A stretch of 64,000 nt of DNA, from NCBI GenBank assembly GCA_965649825.1, contig OZ287698.1:558001-622000 (forward strand), read 5' to 3'. The stretch's first letter is position 1; each line of letters begins with the position of its first letter. A program made the translations under genes and the position numbers. Below the pieces are notes generated by a model. The model made no database searches, was not told where the DNA came from, and saw nothing but the letters and a program-made list of their open reading frames with translations. Below are positions 45,897 through 56,954 of this stretch, one piece after another. The DNA is from Penicillus capitatus (taxonomy: Eukaryota > Chlorophyta).

Positions 45897-46531
45897 ATGG
45901 CTCACGGCTTTTGGCTTCGTTGTACGATGAGAGGGTTTCTTTGTATTGCTGCGTTGCTCGGGAATCGTTATAGAGGTCTCTTATGAAACACCGACTGCAA
46001 AACCAAGTTCCGATTCAGACAGAGGTTGAACGAATGCAATCCATGATTGGTATGATGCCGTCTCCCTATCCGATCATCACCTCCACGGGGAACACTTTTA
46101 CCGGGCTCGCGCTGTCAAGTCAAGCGCACAGATCTCGATGGACTGTTGACGGTGCACGTGATGGCGTATGTCGCATCTTGGCGGCTCGAAGACCGCCGCT
46201 TCCGCCAAGAAGACGTCGAGTGGCGCGTTATTTGCTCAATCTGCCGCGTCGATTCGACCTGTACTTTCGCGACCGCCCGGGGCGTCGTTGGATGTGGCGA
46301 TTCAATACACTGGGTATGGGATTCCTCTCTGGAAATACCGTCAGTCTGACATTTGGCACATTGGCGGTCAACGATGTCCTGGCAGCAATTATTACGGCGG
46401 TGTTCTATATGGTCGTCTCCGACATCTACTGGAGTGCCAAGCGCAAAACGTATCGCCTGGAGCTGCTCAATATCTTTAAGAATGGCGTGGTCTTGGCTCT
46501 CCTAGCAGACGCATTTAAATTGGGCGGTTAG
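45897..46531 (+). CDS. Ycf20-like (DUF565) membrane protein
   Basis: Two exons, 45897-45975 and 46023-46531, with a 47-bp intron (195 aa). The C-terminal ~110 residues match the Ycf20/DUF565 family: a basic helix, FNTLGMGFLSGNTVSL, a second hydrophobic segment LAAIITAVFYMVVSDIYW and the ending LLNIFKNGVVLALLADAFK. Ycf20 occurs in cyanobacteria, plastid genomes and plant and algal nuclei and has been linked to non-photochemical quenching; its mechanism is unknown. The first exon encodes a hydrophobic stretch, GFLCIAALLG, that looks like a signal peptide, and the next ~60 residues are basic and Ser/Thr-rich, as in bipartite leaders of secondary plastids. If the exon-1 model is wrong, translation may start at 45983. 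Confidence 0.75.
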
Positions 46532-46593
46532 CACTAAGGACAATGACACCCTGATTTGCACAAGGTTCCCTGCTGCGGCTGTCGCCGAGCTCG

Positions 46594-46616
46594 AATAAAA
46601 TCAACAAACGAATAAA
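46594..46616 (+). terminator. Two AATAAA polyadenylation signals
   Basis: AATAAA at 46594-46599 and again at 46611-46616, 63-85 bases after the stop codon of the Ycf20-like gene. They are the clearest canonical poly(A) signals in the window and probably end that transcript. Confidence 0.6.
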
Positions 46617-47163
46617 ACATAGCCAACTGGTGGAACGGATTGTGAATACAGTAATAAGTCGCACAGAGCATTGTCAATAGGGATCCAAGTCTTGACCATC
46701 TTCAGATAGACCCAGACGACTCAAAATGTATCCGGCAGGTAGTGGTGGGTACCTGACAACCCCTTGTGCCAGAAGTGCCGAACAGTGCTGGGAGACAGAG
46801 ACAGAGAGAGGAGACATGTCAGGAGACGCTTGGGGCCGAACGAACGAATACTAAAAAAGCTTCATCAGTCATGTCGTTGTTTGCCGATGTGTTGTTGGTG
46901 TTGTTGTATCAAAGGGAAAAGCACGGACCCACAGAAGTGCAGAGAAGGATAGGGAAAAGAAACCCGATGTACACGACAGCTCATACATCTTCATGGACTT
47001 ATTGATCGATCCATATCGAGAAAATCTCCCTTCGCCTGTCGCCCAAGAAAGCGCGTGTCTTATCTCCAATTGTTGGTTGGGAACTGCTTCGAAGCGAACA
47101 TACATCTGACCCTGTCCAATCTAACTGACAAGTTATTCTACACAGCAGAGAGATGCAGCTGCT
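46617..47163. other. Intergenic stretch with a possible small minus-strand gene
   Basis: About 550 bases between the Ycf20-like gene and the 3' end of CK1. On the minus strand an ORF at 46817-46674 would encode 47 residues ending GYILSRLGLSEDGQDLDPY, and a second open stretch begins MYVRFEAVPNQQLEIRHALS at 47105. They could be exons of one small protein, but I could not join them with good splice sites and recognise no family. Treat as unproven. Confidence 0.25.
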
Positions 47164-48510
47164 TCATCCGCGGAGCTTCCGATCGCAACGGCTGAAGCAG
47201 GACGGCACAAAGGAGAGTTTACTCTTCGGTGCACGTGGTGGTCTCTTCTGCATAATGGCGTTCACTTCATCGTCACCCATACTACCAGACATGACATAGG
47301 GACCCTCCATCGACCACCACCGTCTTTATGTTTACTTGTTGTTGCTTCGGTGTGTTCGGAAACCGGCAGCTTCTCTGGCAGATCCCAGAACGGCACGACT
47401 GCTGAGGTCGTAGGGCCTTTGTTGTACTTCAAGCGAATTCTGAACGATGCACCAGTCAAAAACGTAGTCCCATGTGAACCCGCGCTTCATGAAGAGATCG
47501 CGAAATCTCTTGCGAAGTCCGCCGTAATCTGGCTTGTCTGTGAATTTGAGAGAGCGAATGTAGCGGAAGTAGAGAAGAAATTCACTCGGGCACCCTTGAC
47601 AGAGTTTCTCGAGTGGTTGCCGGACTTTGGCATCCCGTATTTTCTCATACTTCTGTTTTTTGGTGGCGGCGCGTAGACCTTGCCATGGAAGAGAGCCTTT
47701 GAGAAAATACAACAGCACAAAGCCTAGACTTTCCAAATCGTCTCGGCGACTCTGCTCACGACCTACACATATCACACAACGGCACTCAGTCTCAGCAAAT
47801 GCATCCGATGCTACTCTGCCTAGATGTGCATTCACAGAGGCATAACGTGCTGTTCCAGTTAGGTTTTTATTTTCTGTATACGATATGTGTTGATAGGTTC
47901 TGGGATCTCTGAATTTTTTGGCCAGTCCAAAATCAATCATGTTGACTTGATTCGCCCGTTTTCCTGTTCCCATTAGGAAATTATCTGGCTTGATATCACG
48001 ATGCAGGTAACTCCGCGAATGCAGATACTCAATCCTCGACAACTACAACCATACACACACCCTCAGTACGACTGGCTGGCTGGCTGCGCTGTCAGTCAGG
48101 TATGGGAAGTGCACCATTTGATCTGCAATCATCAAGACCGTCTTGAGCGAAAACTTTCGATTGCAGAAATTAAACAGATTCTCCAAACTGGGCCCGAGCA
48201 AATCCATGACCATAACGTTGCTCTCTTTCGAGGTTCCGGTCCAGTGGACTTCGGGAATGCCGACGCCTCCCTTTAGCAGCTTGTACAGTTTTGCTTCGAA
48301 CATCAACTGTGGATGGCGAGTTTTGTTGCTCTCCATCTTGATGCCAACCTCCTCCCCCGTTCTCAAACAGACACCTAGTGATTGGCAAGACGTATAGCAC
48401 GGGCATGACGCGACAGCAGATGGATGACCAATATAAATCTCTCCAAAGGAGCCCCCTCCAATGCGCCGTCCCACACGGTACTTTCCCCCGACAGTCGAGT
48501 CGACCGCCAT
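47164..48510 (-). CDS. Casein kinase 1 family protein kinase
   Basis: Five exons: 48510-48429, 48374-48115, 48042-47820, 47762-47336, 47281-47164 (369 aa). Kinase motifs: glycine loop [11 protein letters not shown], catalytic lysine in VGIKMES, catalytic loop [22 protein letters not shown] and the CK1 signature [20 protein letters not shown], which replaces the APE motif of other kinases. Intron 3 (47763-47819) has a GC donor (TAG/GCAGAG). The last exon adds a basic tail with FVPSCFSRC near the end, a possible palmitoylation site by analogy with the Cys tails of membrane-bound CK1s such as yeast Yck; this is inference. If the last intron is retained the protein stops at 47332. Confidence 0.93.
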
Positions 48511-48773
48511 ATCACTCAGGATGTCAGCGAAGACGACGGGGTCGAAACGAAATCCAGTCCGGAGATGCGAATGATTTCAAGGTTTGTCTCGTCCCAGGAG
48601 CGCAAGATATCTTCGAAAACAACAGCTGAATGCGAGCCGTTAAAGACCTCTTGACACAAAGAACTTGATGCGACGCTGGAGCCGTTGGCGAGTCGTTGAA
48701 AAGATTGGATTTCCTTGATGCATACATACACGTTCGTTCATTCGTTCGTACATTGTGTGTAGAAGTGCGCGCA

Positions 48774-49555
48774 ATGTCGATGGACGTATCAACGGGCACG
48801 ACGATTTTTGCGTGTCGTTACGATGGCGGCGTGGTTATCGGGAGCGACACACGTATGTCGATCGGGGCCTATGTGGTAAACCGAGCCTGTGAGAAAGTGG
48901 TCGCACTGTATGATAACGTCTATCTCTGTCGCTGTGGTTCGGCAGCTGATTGCCAAGCCGTTGCCGACTACGGTAATCGCAACAACACTCCACCCACACA
49001 AGAACATCTCCAAACAACAACGATGTGACAGTGCATTTCTACGTGGAGCAACATGCCATCGCCCTGGGTGAGATGCCCAGCGTCAAGACTGTCGCCAATC
49101 TCGTCCGATTGGTACCGTCTCCCCCTTCTGTCACGCAGAAGTGGGTATGTTCGTGCGTCTCTGCATCGTAGATTGTCTATCGCAACAAGCATCTCATGAG
49201 CGGTATGATCGTGGCGGGATGGGACAAAGTGGCAGGAGGTCAGGTGTTCAGCGTGGCGATTGGCGGAACATTGGTTCCAGAGAAATGGCAGATCGATGGA
49301 TCTGGCAGTTCTTACATCTGGGGCATCTGTGATGCCTTATACAAAGATCCCATGACTCGCGAGGAGGCACAAGAGATGGCTTTGACAGCACTCTCCGCCG
49401 CCATGACACGCGACGTGGGATCGGGAGGCATGATTCGATTGGTGTCCGTCAATGCCGACGGGGCAGAACGGAGACTCATCGAAGCCAAAGAGCTGCCCGT
49501 TTATCCAGGAGAACTACCCATGCCAAACGCGGATATTCCTATGACGGACGGATGA
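48774..49555 (+). CDS. PSMB6: 20S proteasome subunit beta1 (caspase-like)
   Basis: Three exons: 48774-48972, 49032-49111, 49172-49555 (220 aa). The propeptide is only eight residues (MSMDVSTG); cleavage exposes Thr1 of [17 protein letters not shown]. Counting from Thr1, Asp17 and Lys33 are present and position 45 is Arg, the S1-pocket residue that gives beta1 its preference for acidic P1 residues. [17 protein letters not shown] and [15 protein letters not shown] complete the fold. It works in the inner beta rings of the 20S core. Propeptides of yeast and human beta1 are considerably longer. It diverges from CK1 with 263 bp between start codons. Confidence 0.96.
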
Positions 49556-49742
49556 CCAGATCTCGATAGGGATCTGTCTCTCTCTAAAGACAATGCATAG
49601 GTTTTGCGTCATATACTCACGTATGTACGTACACACGCATACTCGAGTTCAATCAAATCTGAATCACGCAGATCTGTGTACGCACTCATTCTCTCACACA
49701 CATGCACGAATAAGATAACATACGTCTGTCTCATCAGGGCAC

Positions 49743-49748
49743 TTTATT
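49743..49748 (-). terminator. AATAAA polyadenylation signal of the DENN gene
   Basis: On the minus strand AATAAA lies 22 bases beyond the stop codon of the DENND6-like gene, in the usual context for a short 3' UTR. Confidence 0.5.
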
Positions 49749-49770
49749 TCAGCTGACGTTGCTTTATAGA

Positions 49771-51711
49771 TTACAGAACGAATTCAGGAAGGTCCTGTAG
49801 ATAATCCTGCATGCCAGGTATGCGTTGGAGGCGTTTGACAAAGTCAAATTGAGCAGGACTTGAGAGAAGAACGCGTCTCAAGTCATCTGGCATGGCAGAG
49901 AATACCAAAATGAATTCCTGTTCAGAAGCGGAGGGGACATCGTGCTCGTAGACACTGTCAGGCGAGATATCATGCATCTCGTTCATCAGCTCCGACTGCA
50001 GTCTTCTGAACTCTTCCACCAGTTTCACTTCGTCGGTACAGTCCCAGTACCGACGCGATTCCGCAGCAGAGGGTGTCCGATCGTCGGCGACAGAGGGATG
50101 GAACGGGTGTTCCAGATCGCTCTTCTGTTTGGTGGATGTCAGGCCTAAATCGGCAGCAATCATATGCTGCTGCCGTTCGAACCAGAGCTTGAAGTTTGGA
50201 CTGTCCAGAAAGGCTCCATAGAAGGACTGCAACTCCGATGCAGAGCTGAAACGGTTTTTGAGCAGACTCGGAAAAGGCCATTCCAGAATGGAGGTCAAGA
50301 ACTCGCTCCGATCGAACTCCGGCAGTCCTGATGCCTCGAGAGACAGCAGAGAGGAGGAGGATGTGCCGTTATCCATGTTTCGCAGATCCGATGCCTTGAC
50401 TGGAACAAAGTATCCTCGAAAGGGCTCGAGGAAGGCAGCTGTCAACGTCGAAAAATGACGCCGTAGTACATCGGAGTGATGTGACGAGGCAGTGGAACGG
50501 AAACTGATCTCCCGACAGAGCTCGACATCTGGCTTGACCATGAGCTTCCCACTACTCCACAGGTTCTCCACGTGATGTGATAATAATACCTGTGCACCCA
50601 GCGATCTCGACTTGAAGTTCTGCAGCGCCGTCTTGGGACTAAAGCGCTTGAAACTTGGTTTCCCCATTGATAACGGCGCCGCCTGTTGAATGGGTTGCCG
50701 CTCTCCTATTGACAACAGATTTGGCCAAAACGGTAAGACTTTAATAAAATAGAGATTTGTGACGCCCAGCAGGGTCGGCAATTGCTGGTTCCATTCCTGT
50801 GCCTCTTGCATCCCCTTTCCCTCTTGACTTCGCAGGAGTGATGCAAATTCGGGATCATGTATCGTGAAGTATGGACGAAAGTCCGATGCGTAAGGGACAG
50901 GACTGATCAACGATATCAGTGCTGCCACTGCTGCCGAGCATTCCACTGGACTGGGTGCCACAATAACTAACGGCTGTCCCGTCAACGTGAGCTCCCATAG
51001 CGACCACAGTCTTGACAAGACATTCCGAAAAGGCGAATAGACGTCCACTTCACTGAACAATGCATAAGCTGGCTCCAAAAGATCAATAGATGATCCAGCG
51101 GATCCTCCACTTCGATAACTCGACATCCGTCTCCGAACAATGGACCCATGAGGCGGTGCCGGAGGAGGAAAGACGGTATAGGGTGGCAGAGCACAGCGGA
51201 TCACATGTCCGGCCACCCGCAGCTGCATCCGACGAAAGAATTGCGGAACTGGCCAGGCCAATAGCTGCTCGTAGACATGTTCGATCCCTTCCGTCCCTTC
51301 GGCAAAGTACACCGCGCCAAGGTATGTCGACAGAGGACGCAGGACGCCACTGAATGGATAGGGTGTGACGACCACCACGGCCCGGCGGTCAACGCCGCGT
51401 ACGAGACGTTCATCCTGTCGCTGTCGACAGAAGACGAATCCATAAAGAATGCGTTTGCGTCGTGTGCGGAAGAAGAAGCAGCTATCACGTACAGAGGCAC
51501 AGACACGGAGCTCCTGTGACATGGAATCAGGAAAAGTGTGGAAGGCGACATCCGACTGCTCTTTGGCCGTCAGTGCGCCACTGGGCACGATATGTTCGAC
51601 TCTCTGTCCGAGCTTTAAGTCGAATTCGACGGAACAGAGCGCCGTGAACCAAGACGACGGATTCGGACGCATCATCAACGAAGGACAGTCGATCGTTTCA
51701 ACGTTTTCCAT
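49771..51711 (-). CDS. DENN-domain protein, DENND6-like
   Basis: A single 646-codon exon, one of only two intronless genes here. The order of conserved segments fits DENND6 (FAM116): SVEFDLKLGQRVEHIVP at the N-terminus (uDENN/longin-like), LRPLSTYLGAVYFAEG, the central LWELTLTGQPLVIVAPSP plus VAALISLISPVPYASDFRPY (cDENN core), ITNLYFIK-type strand and LPEFDRSEFL in the dDENN part. DENN proteins are exchange factors that activate Rab GTPases on endosomal and secretory membranes; DENND6 acts on Rab14 in animals, and the partner here is unknown. Only 13 bp separate its start codon from the first in-frame ATG of the next gene. Confidence 0.85.
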   Translation of the reverse strand: MENVETIDCPSLMMRPNPSSWFTALCSVEFDLKLGQRVEHIVPSGALTAKEQSDVAFHTFPDSMSQELRVCASVRDSCFFFRTRRKRILYGFVFCRQRQDERLVRGVDRRAVVVVTPYPFSGVLRPLSTYLGAVYFAEGTEGIEHVYEQLLAWPVPQFFRRMQLRVAGHVIRCALPPYTVFPPPAPPHGSIVRRRMSSYRSGGSAGSSIDLLEPAYALFSEVDVYSPFRNVLSRLWSLWELTLTGQPLVIVAPSPVECSAAVAALISLISPVPYASDFRPYFTIHDPEFASLLRSQEGKGMQEAQEWNQQLPTLLGVTNLYFIKVLPFWPNLLSIGERQPIQQAAPLSMGKPSFKRFSPKTALQNFKSRSLGAQVLLSHHVENLWSSGKLMVKPDVELCREISFRSTASSHHSDVLRRHFSTLTAAFLEPFRGYFVPVKASDLRNMDNGTSSSSLLSLEASGLPEFDRSEFLTSILEWPFPSLLKNRFSSASELQSFYGAFLDSPNFKLWFERQQHMIAADLGLTSTKQKSDLEHPFHPSVADDRTPSAAESRRYWDCTDEVKLVEEFRRLQSELMNEMHDISPDSVYEHDVPSASEQEFILVFSAMPDDLRRVLLSSPAQFDFVKRLQRIPGMQDYLQDLPEFVL

Positions 51712-51724
51712 TTACACTTCAGTC

Positions 51725-53833
51725 ATGCAGTGCGCCGTCGATCACGCGTGGAGGATAACGGCGCGAACGGGATGGACAATGCGGCGCGGTGTCTTTGGCG
51801 GCCTCATGCGACATCGGTGGCGATATCGAAGGGGCATGGTCGTCCGAGGGCGACGGGAAACGTCGGGTCTCGAGGGCGTCTCGGAAAGGCTCTTTACCAT
51901 TCAGGAACAGACAGCTTCTGTGGATTATCTTGGCGAGAGCACGGAGGGAGATTTACTGTTGGTGGATGCGCCGAGAACGGGAGGACTGATCGACGTCTTG
52001 GGATTGCAGTCTGTCGGAGACGTCGTCGACGCAGACGTCGAAAAACTCGCAGATAAAACCGACGTCTTCTTTCCATCTCACTCTTTTGACGCTACCTCAT
52101 CGGCCTTTGATGCAGGAATGCTTGAAAGAATTGGGAATTGATTCGGCCTATCCAGACGACCGACTGGAACGTGGGATCTTCTGCACACGGACACTAAATC
52201 TGCGATCCGTCAAATGTATTGGTATGTTTGCACTAGAGAACAGAGGAGATGCTGAACGTGTGATGTGACGTGGATGCTCAGGTTACGATATGGACTATAC
52301 GTTAATTCATTACGATGTGAATGCCTGGGAGGGAAAGGCATTTGAGTACGGGCTCAAAGACCTGGCAGATAAGGGCTTTCCGGTCGATGGCCTGTCGTTT
52401 GATCCATCTCTCGTCATCCGTGGACTGATTTTGGACAAGGAACTCGGAAACATTGTCAAAGTCGATCGGTTTGGGTAGGTAACAGTGTGAAGGGCGTTCG
52501 TCGCTGGATAGTGAGATGGGTGTTTCTCTTCAGGATCGTGCGAAGAGCGATGCATGGGACACGATCCATGTCGATCGGGGCAATTCGTGAAGTCTACGGC
52601 CGGGAAACGGTGAACTTGAGAAACGAAGATCGATACTATTTTCTCAATACCTTCTTTTCTGTGTCGGAAGCCAACATGTATCTACAAGTACCGTGCAATA
52701 CCGCAGCACCTCACTCTTCTCACTCATTCTGATGCATCTGCTGTGTGTGCTCTATAGTTAGTGGACTATTTAGATGAAGGCAAGATTCGCAAAGAAGGTG
52801 GCATGTCTTACGGTCTGCTTTACAAAGAAGTGTCGAAGGCGCTTTTCCGCACCCATGTGGAAGGAATGCTGAAACGCGATATCATTAAGAGTCCAGAGGA
52901 GTTCGTCGAGATTGACCCTGCTCTTCCTGCCACGCTGCTTGACCAGCGAGCTGCCGGAAAGATCCTCCTGCTCATTACCAATTCAGATTTCGAATACACA
53001 GACAGAATGATGAGCTTTGCTTACGACCGTTATCTCCCGACGGGCTACACATGGAGAGATCTCTTCGAAATGGTCTGGTCGATGTTGCTATCGTCTAAGA
53101 GAGCGATGGCAACGGTGTCTAGGTCATTGTCCATGCCAGGAAGCCAGATTTCTTCAGTCAGAAAAACTCTATGTACCAGATCGTCACCAAGGAAGGATTG
53201 ATGAAGCCTGTCTTTCAAGCAGACAAGGGAGGTATCTACGCGGGAGGCAGTGCCTGGCAGGTGGAGAAAGCGATCGGCATTCAGGGCGATGATATTCTCT
53301 ACGTCGGCGATCACATCTATACCGACGCGGGTGTGGCCAAAATGATGTTCCGGTGGCGAACCTGTCTCGTCATTCGAGAAATCGAAGAGGAGATCCGTGC
53401 CGTGGCCAAGGGCAGAGAAAGTAGACACAAGATCGTGGAGCTTATGCACAAAAAGGATGTCATTGGTGATCTGTTCAATCACTTGAGGTTGGGATTTGAA
53501 CCCATCAAAGGAAACGGCGTCACGCGTCGATGGATAAAAGACTCCGAGACGATGAAACAGACGATGGCGCAGATTCTGCAACTGATGGTGAGACTGGATG
53601 ACGAAATCTCGGCACGATTGGCACAAGACGGAAAAGATTTCAGCCAGAAATGGGGATACCTCTGCCGTGCTGGACTCCATGACAAATCTGCCCTATGCCG
53701 ACAGATTGAAAAATGGGCAGATATCTACACCTCACGCGTTTCCAATTTTTATCGGTACACACCCTTTATGTACTTTCGCTCGTCTGCTCAGTCTCTTGCG
53801 CACGATCAAAATCTCGCAAAGAGACAGGTGTGA
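51725..53833 (+). CDS. HAD-superfamily 5'-nucleotidase, NT5DC/plant-type
   Basis: Six exons: 51725-52063, 52116-52221, 52282-52474, 52534-52687, 52758-53072, 53123-53833 (605 aa). The HAD nucleophile motif DMDYTLIHY (from CIGYDMDYTLI) is intact, followed by LLLITNSDFEYTDRMM (motif II) and DDILYVGDHIYTD (motif IV), as in the cytosolic purine 5'-nucleotidase/NT5DC family. It is expected to remove phosphate from a nucleotide; the true substrate of the NT5DC branch is unsettled. The first ~50 residues are Arg-rich and could direct the protein to an organelle. The Met at 51779 (MRRGVFGGLMRHRWRYR) is an equally good start. The C-terminal ~150 residues are helical. Confidence 0.9.
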
Positions 53834-53922
53834 TATTCAATGAGCTACTATGTATGACGCGACGGACGTGTCAAGATGAAGATTGTTGTGCATCGCACGC
53901 CGTCTGTATCGACATCCTCGTT

Positions 53923-56900
53923 CTATTCCTCCGTCAATCCCAAACGCTCTCGCATTTCTTCCACCAGTGCTAAATAATCTGTCTCGTCCCTTTCGCAAAG
54001 GCGCTCGAGTTGCTTGTCCTGTTCGTCATTCGCCTTCTGCGATGGTGGCTTTCCCTGGAAGGCAGATGTGTATGATGGCATTGTTGGCAGGTTTATGGAT
54101 GTGCCTCTTGAGTGATTCTGTCCTGTAGGGCGAGGACTTGATGATGAAAGATCGTGGACATCGTTTTCTTCTCTTGGTGCATCGGTCGGCGAAAGGCTCG
54201 TGGAATGATCATCAAATGCAGCAATCCTTCTAGATCTCCCACTGCCAGGAACTGTTGTCCGTGTCTTCTATCCGATCCATCTGATCCAACATTACGCAGA
54301 GTTTGGTACTGGGGATGCGGACCGCACGTTCGTTTTTGAAGTCTGGAGGGAAAGCGAGGGACGTGAGTGGGGAGGAGACAATAGGAGCTGTCAATGAAGG
54401 TTTGTTCGTTTGGTCACATAGATCCCATACTTCGACGGCACCAGCCATGTTCGCAAGGACAAAGACACCGGGTCGCGTCGGACTCCATCTCCCTATGCAC
54501 TGGCATCCGTTACATGGATAGGAGTTGCGGGCGGAGGTGTACGACCTGAGGTGTACTTGTGTGCAGAGCACGGGGAATGAAAGAGTGGAAAAGAGTGACC
54601 ATCTTTCCACACTCTAAATGTCCACCCACCCACCGACAGAAAGATGTCATCGAAAAAGGGAGAGCGTTCTAAAACAACCACGGCTCCGGCGTGGGCACAA
54701 ACAACAGACTCCGTAATTTCTGGATGATCAGATCCTGTGTACAAACGACGATGTGCGTCAGATAGGGGGAAGGTCATGCCACCTTCAGCTTTCTTGAGGT
54801 CTGCCTGGAAGATGTCCCCTGTGAGAGATCCAGCAAGCAGATGGGAAGGACTATCGATCGAAAAGCAGAGTCGATGGAGTGCCACGGCTTCGCTCTCCAT
54901 GCCAAACAGCGGAACAGAGAAAACAGGTCTCATGTTTAGCTTATCTGCCACATCCATCCGTTGGCCCTGATACAGAGCACTCACTCTCCTGTCATGTCGA
55001 CTGGGCAGCAGCAACTCACTCTTTTGGATGCTTTCTCTAGACAGATGTCCCAGAAAACGAGATGGCCATCTCTTGAGCATGTGACAAAGACTGTGCAATC
55101 ACTCGCCTATGCGGCGCTGCTGTGTGCAGACAGGGAAGAAGACAGATCGACCTCTGTTGACACCAATGCGCCGTTCTTTGCCATACTGTGGCCAGGGAGC
55201 CATTTCAGATCGGCAATGGGAGCATTGTCAGACGCTTTGGGAGATGACGTGTAGCTCGGATGAACAGTGCGTGGACCTTCTTCCACATCGTTTAGTTCCC
55301 ATATCGCAATCTACAGGCGATCTTTTACGGATACCCTCCACAGATGCCGTAACAGACTTGTCCTTCGAAAGTGCCGCCAGCTATGAGATAAGGCGATGAT
55401 GGACGATATTGAAATGATGTGACCTCTGAATGCGAAAGCAGTATCCTGTGTGGCATCATTGGAGCACTCATATTCCATTCGAGGATCGCAAATTGACTGG
55501 GATGCCCATACGATCGACTTCGTTCCTCGTGGCTTGTGGGATCCATGTACGATGCAGCCATCACTCCCTGAAACAGGAAATGCAATGGCGAGGTGGCTAG
55601 GGACGAAAGAGGAGACCTTGTGTGCAGGGGACCACTGAAGGTGGGCGAGAATTCTGGACTTGCTGTAGACTAAGTCTGTAAACGATTGATACTCCTTCAG
55701 CTGCAGTTCCTGTCCTTCGAATGCACCCGATCCATCATCGACCGGAGGAAAGTCGTCGCACAGGACATCCAGCACGTCGTTCTGCAGAAAGACATCCTCT
55801 AAACTGCACAGAGATGTGGAACAGGAGCCAGCCACAATGGATAGCCATACCGATGATAGACACTCTCTAGAAAGCTTGTCATGGCGTCCGAATAGAAGAG
55901 CGCATGCTTTTCTGCATCGGTCAGGTCTTGAGGAACGTACTGTGTGCCTTGCCGCGTGGAAGACAGCCCAGAAGCCTCGAATCAGCTACTCCTTGGTGCT
56001 TTCTTCCCTGCATGGTTTGATCACCTGGATGGCTTTATCGGTCTTCTCGTGCACAGCCTGGACGCCGCAGCTTTGCTCTTTACGCAGGAGCTTTACAGAA
56101 CTGCCTTTAAACGGACGGCACTCCATCTGCAACGCAACCAAGCTACCGTTCACAGAATTTCCTTGAGAGAGCGCAGACGGTGTTGGGGTTCCAGAGATCG
56201 ATCGACGGTGTCGCGCTCAGTTGAACCGGTCGATGGAATTCCCTCCGCTTCTTCCGAGCACAGAGCACAGCTTTCTCTGCACTGTAGTGATCGATGCTCT
56301 CTTCCTCGACATCTTTAGCACTCTCCTATGGCATCTCACACTTTACCAATGAGAATGCCACACAGGCATAAATCCCTGCCCGTATCGTCGGAGGCTTCAG
56401 ACTCCATACTCTCCTGAACCGCGGACGCAACGCTTCCTCTTGCAACCGAGCAGCCGCAGCGTTCTCTTGTTCTATCTTCTCGGCATGTCGCGCAGAGATC
56501 TCGGTCCATAAATCTGCAGCGGCTTTGCTGCAAGCGATCTACCAAAGGACATAGGCGGAGAGGGTTCCATCATACATATGAGTGATCTCACTTCGAAGTT
56601 ATTGCCGTCGTTATAGATATCATCTGCGTTGTACTTGATCAGCAATGGATCGTAATCCGCTTTCTGGATTTTAGATTTGATTGGATGAAAATCTGAGATG
56701 GCCCCTCGAAATTGAATGTCTCCAAGAAGTCGCTCTTTTGTCACCGTAACCGTCAACGCATCGTTCGTGGCATCCGTCAGACCGCAGATCTCGATCGTCG
56801 TGCCTGTGTGTTATCGCTGCCGTCGAACAAAGAACGGTCGATTCCTGCACAGACTGGTTAAGAAGATCGATTCGACGCCCTCTAATGGTCGGTGCGTCCC

Positions 56901-56954
56901 ATCCTCATCGCATCGATAAGGCAACGGAATCGCGTCATCCATGTCGGTCGTCAT
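53923..56954 (-). CDS. DNAI3: Axonemal dynein intermediate chain 3 (WDR63-like)
   Basis: Fourteen exons: 56954-56855, 56803-56592, 56538-56362, 56325-56147, 56100-56025, 55975-55864, 55798-55617, 55567-55358, 55310-55152, 55106-55020, 54966-54546, 54492-54328, 54280-54105, 54054-53923 (795 aa). Diagnostic stretches: ISDFHPIKSKI near the N-terminus, LQLKEYQSFTDL before the propeller, then WD repeats with PYLIAGGTFEGQIAIWEL, DCTVFVTCSRDGHLVFWDI, SVGGWTFRVWKDG and YTSGRWSPTRPGVF. DNAI3 is part of inner-arm dynein I1/f in motile cilia. Intron 3 (56326-56361) is only 36 bp and intron 13 (54055-54104) starts GC. The gene is intact, which implies a motile flagellum at some life stage. Confidence 0.9.
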
